Origin: Spirochaetaceae bacterium
Lineage (GTDB): Bacteria > Myxococcota_A > UBA9160 > UBA4427
Reading direction: 5' to 3'
Assembly (NCBI GenBank): GCA_020632655.1
Contig: JACKFD010000001.1
Coordinates: 372,001-436,000, forward strand
DNA length: 64,000 nucleotides
This document shows, one piece after another, positions 58,961 to 64,000 of the stretch. The notes beneath the pieces were generated by a model. That model did not search any database. It saw nothing but the letters and a program-made list of their open reading frames with translations, and was not told the origin of the DNA. The translations under genes were made by a program, and so were the position numbers. Every line of letters starts with the position of its first letter. Position 1 is the stretch's first letter.

Positions 58961-60244
58961 CTAGATGTTCAAGCCGAGGAAGGGGAAGCGGATCGCCTCG
59001 CCCTCACCGTCCGGCTCGATCTGTCCCTCGAAGAGCAGCTGCTCGGCCTCGCTCAGCTGGTCCTGGGCGCGGCGGGCGGCGCGTCGTCGGCTGGCCTTGC
59101 GATGGTCGACCAGGGCCTCCGCGCTCCGGCTCAGGTCGTTCGGCGTGAAGGGCGTGACCTCGGCCTGCTGTGCGCGCTTCTCGAAGATCTCCGTGAGCAT
59201 CGCCAGCGTCAGTCGCTTGCCCTCGATCTGACCGTTCCGACCGACCGTGCAGAGCAGGGGCCCCGGGGCGTTGCCGCGCAGGTCGAGCCAGTCCTCGAGG
59301 CAGATCAGCTCGTCGTTCGACAGCTCGACCCGCCGCGCGCGGCCGCCGCTGCGCGGTCGTACCACGATCGTGCAGACGCCACTCTTGTTGCTGAACTGGA
59401 CGCTCTCGAGGGAGAGGGCCGTGATCTCGGCGATCTTCAGTCCGAGGTACGCGAAGGCGAAGAGCACGGCGTCTCGCGCGCCCTCGGCGCCCCCGTCCGT
59501 CGCAGCGGCCGCCATCAGGGCCCGGACCTCGCCGTCCGCGAGCAGGCGGTTGTTGCGGGGAGCGCTGCGGGCCGTTGCGGCCTTCCGGCTCGTGCGTCCG
59601 CGCGCCTTCCTGCCGTTCGAGGCGCCCGCGCCCTTCGCCGTCGAGGCCGCCGCCGTCAGGGTGGCGTCGCGGTCCTCGTCGCCGATCAGGCCGAGCTCGC
59701 AGCACTCCTCGATCACCTTCGTGAGGGTCGTGCGGATCTTCTGCACCTCGCGCGTCGGGTAGGTCTCGGGGACGACCCGGTAGTTGCGGGTCGAGTCCTT
59801 GCGACAGCGCAGGGCCTCGATCCGCGCCGGCGCCCCGCGCTCCTTGAGGATCGTGAGGGCGGCGGCGCCGTGGTAGGGGCGCACCTGCTGCCAGGGGAAC
59901 TCGACGCTGTCACACTTGCCGCCGCTGATCACGGTCGCGAGGGTCTCGAGGGCCTCCTCGGCGATGCGGCGGGAGTCCTCGCTCTTGAAGCTGCTGAGGT
60001 AGTTCTCTGCGGCGCAGCGCCCCTTGGCGAGCTCCGCGGGATGGAGCAGGAAGTCGACGTCGTCCTGGGGCGAGACACGATGGGGCGGTTCGGAGAGGAG
60101 CTCGCTCCGGGTCGGTTCGCTCGGGAAGGCGTCTCCGTCGGGATGGGCGGCGGCATTCGGGGCGGCCGAGAGGGCGACGGGCGAGGAGGGGTTCGAGGAA
60201 GGCGTCGAGGAAGGCGTCGAGAAGGGGGAGACTTCGGCGGCCAA
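58961..60244 (-). CDS. Tyrosine-recombinase-like protein lacking catalytic residues
   Basis: A 427-residue protein. The N terminus (1-60) is Ser/Pro-rich; residues about 65-190 look like a helical core-binding domain; a basic linker follows (KARGRTSRKAATARS). From about 230 it follows the tyrosine recombinase fold: RDAVLFAFAYLGLKIAEITA aligns by eye with the R-I box, but the catalytic Arg is Lys. The later FTPNDLSRSAEALVDHR sits where H-x-x-R is expected, with Asn for His, and no C-terminal nucleophilic Tyr is visible. It probably binds DNA without cutting it. It is divergent from an orphan gene across a repeat-bearing spacer. Function unknown; the fold call is by pattern only. Confidence 0.7.
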   Translation of the reverse strand: MAAEVSPFSTPSSTPSSNPSSPVALSAAPNAAAHPDGDAFPSEPTRSELLSEPPHRVSPQDDVDFLLHPAELAKGRCAAENYLSSFKSEDSRRIAEEALETLATVISGGKCDSVEFPWQQVRPYHGAAALTILKERGAPARIEALRCRKDSTRNYRVVPETYPTREVQKIRTTLTKVIEECCELGLIGDEDRDATLTAAASTAKGAGASNGRKARGRTSRKAATARSAPRNNRLLADGEVRALMAAAATDGGAEGARDAVLFAFAYLGLKIAEITALSLESVQFSNKSGVCTIVVRPRSGGRARRVELSNDELICLEDWLDLRGNAPGPLLCTVGRNGQIEGKRLTLAMLTEIFEKRAQQAEVTPFTPNDLSRSAEALVDHRKASRRRAARRAQDQLSEAEQLLFEGQIEPDGEGEAIRFPFLGLNI

Positions 60245-60316
60245 GGGGAGTCCTCCGATCTGGGGAGCTGCTGTCCCGGGGCCCCCATTGGTATAGAGGT
60301 CGACTCCGATGTCAAC

Positions 60317-60378
60317 GGCGTCTCTCGAATCGCCCGCGGAGGCGTCTCAAAATCCTTTGAAATCAATGTCTTGAAATC
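60317..60378. repeat. Paired direct repeats in the divergent spacer 60245-60462
   Basis: Two sets of 8-bp direct repeats lie in the relatively A/T-rich spacer. GGCGTCTC occurs at 60317-60324 and 60341-60348 (24 bp apart). TTGAAATC occurs at 60357-60364 and 60371-60378 (14 bp apart). They sit between the divergent recombinase-like gene and the orphan gene and may be protein-binding sites. Confidence 0.45.
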
Positions 60379-60462
60379 GAATCAGAGAACTTCCCGGAGG
60401 GATGTTGATCGTTGATTCACCGCTGGATCCCCTGTGGGTGAGGCGGTCGGGGGGAGGGTCGG

Positions 60463-61326
60463 GTGACGGATACGGAGCAGACGAGTCGTGATTCCCAGGG
60501 GGCGAACGAGGCCGAGGCATGGCTCGACGGCTTCCGGTGGCCGGTCCCGACCGCGTTCTCGGGGGCGGTGTCGGCGCATCGATTCGAGCAGGGCGACGTC
60601 CTCTATCGCAGCCGACGCGCCTACGAGACGCTGGAAGGGGAGGCGGCCTTCGACGCCGACCGGGGGCTGGCCATCCAGGTGCTCGAGCCGGCCCGTGGCC
60701 TGCGCAGCACGTCGGCGATCGAGGGGGAGGGGGATCGTCGCCGGAGCAGCTGGCAGGCCGAGGTCGTCGTCGAGCTGCACGATCTTTCTGCGGATACGCG
60801 TGACGTGCGTCGACTGACCCAGGGGCGGCTCTACACCGCATTGTGGCACGGCGACGCGCGATGGCTCGAGGCCGACGCCGAGGACCCGCCCGTGCCGCGG
60901 GGCGCGCGGGAGCTGCAGGCCCGCCTCGAGCAGTCGCGGGCGGCGTTCGCGCGGGCGCTCGGTGCGCTCGGTGGCGCGCGCTTCCTCTTCGTGGTCGACC
61001 TGGCGAACGAGGCGTCGCGTGCGAAGGCGCGCAGCGTCGAAGAGTCGCTGCGCGCCGATGGTCCAGTCGAGCGGCTCGATCTGCGTCCGGAGCGCGCGGG
61101 GATCGAGGCGCCCGACGCCTTCTCGCCGACCCTCGTGGTGCGCGGTCTCGTCGCGCCCGACCGCGACGTCGACCGCGTCCAGGCGCTGCTGCGTCGATGT
61201 CTCTACGCGGGTGCGAGCGGCCGCCTGGAGCCGTCCGCGGAGGACGCGACGCGCGACGAGGCGGCCGCCGGTGGCGACCGCTTCTCCGTCGCCCGCCACG
61301 GACTGCTCGAGCCGAACGAGCCCTGA
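60463..61326 (+). CDS. Uncharacterised protein
   Basis: A 287-residue soluble-looking protein that I do not recognise. It starts at a GTG at 60463 after GGGGGAGGGTCGG. No signal peptide, membrane segment or metal motif is visible. The first 120 residues are mixed beta-like (SAHRFEQGDVLYRSRRAYE, SSWQAEVVVELHDLS); residues about 145-165 form a charged helix (LQARLEQSRAAFARALGAL), followed by a beta-alpha unit ARFLFVVDLANEASRAKAR and a conserved-looking TLVVRGLVAPDRD. It diverges from the recombinase-like gene and ends 9 bp from the convergent cyclophilin gene. Codon use is like its neighbours, so it is taken as a real gene. Confidence 0.72.
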   Translation: MTDTEQTSRDSQGANEAEAWLDGFRWPVPTAFSGAVSAHRFEQGDVLYRSRRAYETLEGEAAFDADRGLAIQVLEPARGLRSTSAIEGEGDRRRSSWQAEVVVELHDLSADTRDVRRLTQGRLYTALWHGDARWLEADAEDPPVPRGARELQARLEQSRAAFARALGALGGARFLFVVDLANEASRAKARSVEESLRADGPVERLDLRPERAGIEAPDAFSPTLVVRGLVAPDRDVDRVQALLRRCLYAGASGRLEPSAEDATRDEAAAGGDRFSVARHGLLEPNEP

Positions 61327-61335
61327 AGCGGCGCG

Positions 61336-62046
61336 TCAGTCGATCAGGATCGTGGCGCGCTCGATCACGATCGGCTCCAGGGGCGGCGCGGGATCCTGGG
61401 GGCGACCGAGCGCCTCGATCTTGCGAATCGTGGCGAGGGTCGCCTCGTCGGCGGCGCGGCCGAAGATCGTGTGTCGCCCGTCGAGGGCGCGCGTGTCGCG
61501 GAAGGTGATGAAGAACTGGCTGCCGTCGGTGCCGGGGCCGGCGTTGGCCATGGAGAGCAGTCCCGGCGCGTCGTGCACGACCTTCGGATCGAATTCGCCC
61601 GTGTAGCGATAGCCCGGGTCGCCGCGGCCGTTTCCGAGCGGGCAGCCGCCCTGGGCCATGAAGCCCTTGATGACGCGGTGGAAGCCGCCACCGTCGTAGA
61701 ACCCGAGCCGCGTGAGGTAGAGCGTGCTGCTCGCGTGCATCGGCGCGACGTCGTCGAGCAGCTCGAAGCGCATCTCGCCCTGGTTGGTGACGAGCTTCCA
61801 GGTGTAGGTGCGCGCCGGGTCGAACTCGACCTTCGGCGGCTTCGGCAGTCGGGTCCGCCAGCGCGGATTCGACTTGTCCACCGGATTCGCTGCGATGAAG
61901 CGATCGATCGCGCTCATCGCGACGTCATCGGCCTTCGCCGTCTCCTCGCCCGTGCAGCCGGCCATCAGCAGGACGGCGAGGAGCAGCCCGCCGACACGCG
62001 GGCGCAGACGCCGGGAGGTTCCGCGGGAAGGGGTGCTTCGTCTCAT
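61336..62046 (-). CDS. Cyclophilin-type peptidyl-prolyl isomerase, lipoprotein
   Basis: A 236-residue exported cyclophilin. The signal peptide has a lipobox, VLLMAGC, with Cys31 as the lipidation site. The isomerase domain (about 75-236) shows FYDGGGFHRVIKGFMAQGG with the catalytic Arg and Phe, then GLLSMANAGPGTDGSQFFIT with Gln/Phe, and RHTIFGRAADE. It would speed proline isomerisation in proteins folding in the periplasm, tethered to a membrane. The ATG at 62046 starts the signal peptide. The 173-bp gap to the SMUG1 gene (62047-62219) shows nothing notable. Confidence 0.95.
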   Translation of the reverse strand: MRRSTPSRGTSRRLRPRVGGLLLAVLLMAGCTGEETAKADDVAMSAIDRFIAANPVDKSNPRWRTRLPKPPKVEFDPARTYTWKLVTNQGEMRFELLDDVAPMHASSTLYLTRLGFYDGGGFHRVIKGFMAQGGCPLGNGRGDPGYRYTGEFDPKVVHDAPGLLSMANAGPGTDGSQFFITFRDTRALDGRHTIFGRAADEATLATIRKIEALGRPQDPAPPLEPIVIERATILID

Positions 62047-62219
62047 GCGGTCGGGATCTCCTGGGTTCGGGCGGGGCCCTACGGGTCGTTCGGTCGCCGG
62101 TGGGGCGCAGAGCGTACCGTGGCGGGCGCCGTGGGACAGCTCGGCTCGAGCTGCGTTCGTCGCTGCCGCTTCCGAAGAGGCCGCCGCGCAGGCCGTCGAC
62201 CCGTTTCGCATCGCCCCGG

Positions 62220-62960
62220 TCACGAGCGCCGAGCCCCACGCCCGCACAGACCCAGCGCGCGCATCTCCCTCGCGGCCGTCGCCGCCCAGTCGCGGTTCGC
62301 GCGCGGGCTGGCCGGGCTCGGATGCAGCACGCGACCGATCTTCGGGCCGGCGTCGCCGAAGACGCCGCGGGCGCGGGTCTCGGCGAAGTGGCCGACGCCC
62401 ACGATCCATTCGGGATCGAGGATCTCGACGACGCGTCGCAGATGGTCGTCGCAGACCGCGTAGAGTCCCTCGCGCTCGGCGACCGGCAGCTTGTCGGGCG
62501 TGCGGTTCCGGCCCGAGGCCTCCATGAAGACGAGGGGACAGTAGTTCGACACGAAATGCGACTCGAAGAAGGACTCGGGCTGGCCCCAATGTCCCGCGAT
62601 CGCGCCCCAGAGCCGCGCTCCACTCACCTCGCTGCGCGCGCAGGCGAAGCCTTCGACGGGTCGGCGCGGGTGCTCGTTCGTCGGACGATCGATCCGCTCC
62701 TCGATGCCCATCCAGTCGCGGACGGCGGCGACCTCGCCGAAGGGCACGCCGGTCTGCGTCATGCCCCAGGGCCCGGGGTTCATGCCGAGGAAGACGACGC
62801 GCTTGCGGCCTTCGCCGAAGCGGCGGACGTAGCGTCGGTAGCCGCGGCCAGCGTGGCGCAAGGGGTCGTAGACGTGCGTCACGGGCGCCGCGAAGCGAAG
62901 CGAGGCTGCGCGCTCGGAGAGGCGGCGTGCGGCGTGGATCAGACGGTCGGCCCTTCCCAT
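62220..62960 (-). CDS. SMUG1-like uracil-DNA glycosylase
   Basis: A 246-residue uracil-DNA glycosylase superfamily protein. The active-site motif GMNPGPWGMTQTGVPFGEV, with Asn in place of the Asp of Ung, is nearly that of vertebrate SMUG1, and the second motif is HPSPASPRAN with the conserved His. FVSNYCPLVFM is the uracil-pocket strand with the Asn that recognises uracil. It removes uracil, and in SMUG1 also hydroxymethyluracil and related bases, from DNA. SMUG1 is uncommon in bacteria but known from Geobacter and a few others. The ATG at 62960 is used, with a charged N-terminal helix RADRLIHAARRLSERA. Confidence 0.92.
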   Translation of the reverse strand: MGRADRLIHAARRLSERAASLRFAAPVTHVYDPLRHAGRGYRRYVRRFGEGRKRVVFLGMNPGPWGMTQTGVPFGEVAAVRDWMGIEERIDRPTNEHPRRPVEGFACARSEVSGARLWGAIAGHWGQPESFFESHFVSNYCPLVFMEASGRNRTPDKLPVAEREGLYAVCDDHLRRVVEILDPEWIVGVGHFAETRARGVFGDAGPKIGRVLHPSPASPRANRDWAATAAREMRALGLCGRGARRS

Positions 62961-63106
62961 CGTGGCGGAGCTCCGATTCGGGTCGTCGCGTGGGCCGGTG
63001 GCCGAGCGCCCGATGCGCGGCTCGCCTGACCGTGGCGGGCCGCCGAGTGTAGAATGATCCGGCCCCGGATGGAGCTTCGGGGCATGTGAGGGAAGCGGAG
63101 GAGTCG

Positions 63107-63814
63107 ATGTTGGACGCGGCGTGGATCGTGGCGCTCGTCTTCGGGGTGCTGTCGGGATTGCTCGCCGCGTCGTGGCGACGGGGTGCGGGACGCGTCGCCG
63201 AGCTCGAGGCGCGCGCTGCGTCGCTCGATGCGGAGCGGGCGCGCGTCGAGGGCGCGCTCGCGAAGGAGTCGGCGGCGCGTGCGAAGCTCGCCGAGGAGCT
63301 GGCCGGGCATCGTCGCAAGGCCGACAAGGCCCGGCGCCGCGAGGCCCGCACGCCCGAGGTGCCGCTCGGCACCGCGACCCGCATCCGTGACTTCGAGGAG
63401 CGCATCGCGCGCGCCGAGGCGGCGGGCGAGCGGCTGCGCGCAGAGCGCGACGCGCTCGCAGCGCGCGTCGCCGAGCTCGAGGCCGGTCGCGCCGCCGACG
63501 CGGAGCGTGTCCGGGCGGCCGAGGCGAAGCCCGCGCCCGCGCCGGTCGTCATGCCCGCTCCCGACGCGGCCGCCGCACTCGAGGCCCTGCGCGGCGAGCT
63601 CGCGGCGAGCCAGGAACGCGTCACGAAGCTCGAGGCGGAGATCGAGCAGGCGCGCCTCGTGGAGGCGCGGATGCGCAAGCGGACCAGCAATCAGGAGCAG
63701 CTCTACGCGTCGCTTCGAGCCGAGCTCGACGTGAAGAAGGACCGTCTTCGCGCGCAGGAGGAGCTGATCCAGCGCCTCCAGGCGCTGAAGGCCGCCGTCG
63801 GCGCCGCGGACTAG
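63107..63814 (+). CDS. Membrane-anchored coiled-coil protein
   Basis: A 235-residue protein with one N-terminal membrane helix (WIVALVFGVLSGLLAASW, residues about 6-23) followed by an almost continuous Ala/Glu/Arg-rich coiled coil, broken around residues 145-160 by a Pro-rich hinge (EAKPAPAPVVMPAP). The coil ends near the C terminus (LRAQEELIQRLQALKAAVG). The family is not recognised; similar anchored coiled coils act as scaffolds. The ATG at 63107 is supported by GGAGGA six bases upstream; a GTG at 63086 would add seven residues. It converges on serC. Confidence 0.8.
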   Translation: MLDAAWIVALVFGVLSGLLAASWRRGAGRVAELEARAASLDAERARVEGALAKESAARAKLAEELAGHRRKADKARRREARTPEVPLGTATRIRDFEERIARAEAAGERLRAERDALAARVAELEAGRAADAERVRAAEAKPAPAPVVMPAPDAAAALEALRGELAASQERVTKLEAEIEQARLVEARMRKRTSNQEQLYASLRAELDVKKDRLRAQEELIQRLQALKAAVGAAD

Positions 63815-63856
63815 TCGCCGGCGCGCGGAGTCAGCCGTCGCGCCCGCGCCCGCATC

Positions 63857-64000
63857 TCAGCGACCGCCGCTCGCCGCCTTCGCCTCCGCCCAGGCCCAGT
63901 CGAGCCAGGGCAGCACGCATTCGAGGTCGCTCGTCTCGACGGTCGCACCGCCCCAGAGCCGAAGGCCCGGCGGCGCATCGCGGTACGAGCCGATGTCGTG
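63857..64000 (-). CDS. serC: Phosphoserine aminotransferase (C-terminal end only)
   Basis: Only the last 47 codons lie in the window; the start is beyond the right edge. The reading frame gives HDIGSYRDAPPGLRLWGGAT followed by VETSDLECVLPWLDWAWAE and a short tail. This matches the end of the SerC type found in alpha-proteobacteria and actinobacteria. The enzyme makes 3-phosphoserine from phosphohydroxypyruvate and glutamate in serine synthesis. The call rests on this distinctive C-terminal block only. Confidence 0.8.
   Translation of the reverse strand, partial: HDIGSYRDAPPGLRLWGGATVETSDLECVLPWLDWAWAEAKAASGGR

Noticed and set aside
58961..60244. An integrated mobile element or prophage around the recombinase-like gene
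   Set aside because: No att-like flanking repeats, tRNA gene, transposase or phage genes nearby, and the catalytic residues are missing.
1..64000. CRISPR arrays, tRNA or rRNA genes, insertion sequences
   Set aside because: None seen: no regularly spaced repeats beyond the 39-bp tandem, no tRNA-like arms with a T-loop, no terminal inverted repeats with a transposase.

Overview
The window is very GC-rich DNA, packed with genes, from a Gram-negative bacterium. A TonB-dependent outer-membrane receptor, a lipobox cyclophilin, single-chain PurL, a sigma54-type NtrC regulator, a PilZ protein like the myxobacterial paralogous type, SMUG1 and a glycine-tailed RRM protein together point to a deltaproteobacterial or myxobacterial-like lineage. 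No rRNA, tRNA, CRISPR array, IS element or prophage was recognised, and the exact taxon cannot be fixed from sequence alone.

Region 1 (1-37 kb) is a large catabolic block for CoA-bound substrates. Several genes closely resemble, from memory of the families, the steroid-degradation genes of actinobacteria. The ring C/D set is echA20, ipdA, ipdB, ipdC, ipdF, fadE30, a FadE31/32/33-like set and fadA6. The side-chain-type set is a paired MaoC hydratase (ChsH1/ChsH2-like), an AMACR-type racemase, an Ltp thiolase/aldolase with a DUF35 partner, and an MFE-2-type SDR. Around these lie two acyl-CoA ligases, a P450, a ferredoxin-type reductase, an MFS transporter, a TonB receptor, an F420-type LLM oxidoreductase and a TetR regulator. 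The A/B-ring enzymes (KstD, KshAB, HsaA-D) are not in the window. The long minus-strand run from ipdA (35833) down to a MaoC gene (24144) looks like one operon.

The most interesting signal is regulatory. Four near-identical 19-bp dyad sites (half-site, 5-bp spacer, GTATCGT) lie at 3156-3174, 16734-16752, 19237-19255 and 36058-36076. Each sits in the promoter region of a different part of the catabolic block, and one lies between the P450 gene and the TetR gene. This reads as a local KstR2-like regulon with an operator unlike the actinobacterial one.

Region 2 (36-50 kb, minus strand) carries a cyclase-family hydrolase, an M23 peptidase with an unusual HLC motif, purB and purL in a close series, then a lone short flagellin, a two-gene acyl-CoA carboxylase with a very large biotin carboxylase subunit, and a tandem crcB fluoride-channel pair.

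Region 3 (50-64 kb) is mixed housekeeping and regulation: topA, an NTF2-fold protein and a lipase-like hydrolase in a row; an RRM protein with a long leader and a clear terminator; a histidine kinase/NtrC pair; a PilZ protein; a tyrosine-recombinase-like protein that has lost its catalytic residues; an orphan divergent protein; a cyclophilin lipoprotein; SMUG1; a membrane coiled-coil protein; and the 3' end of serC. Many long open frames opposite real genes were discarded as high-GC shadows.
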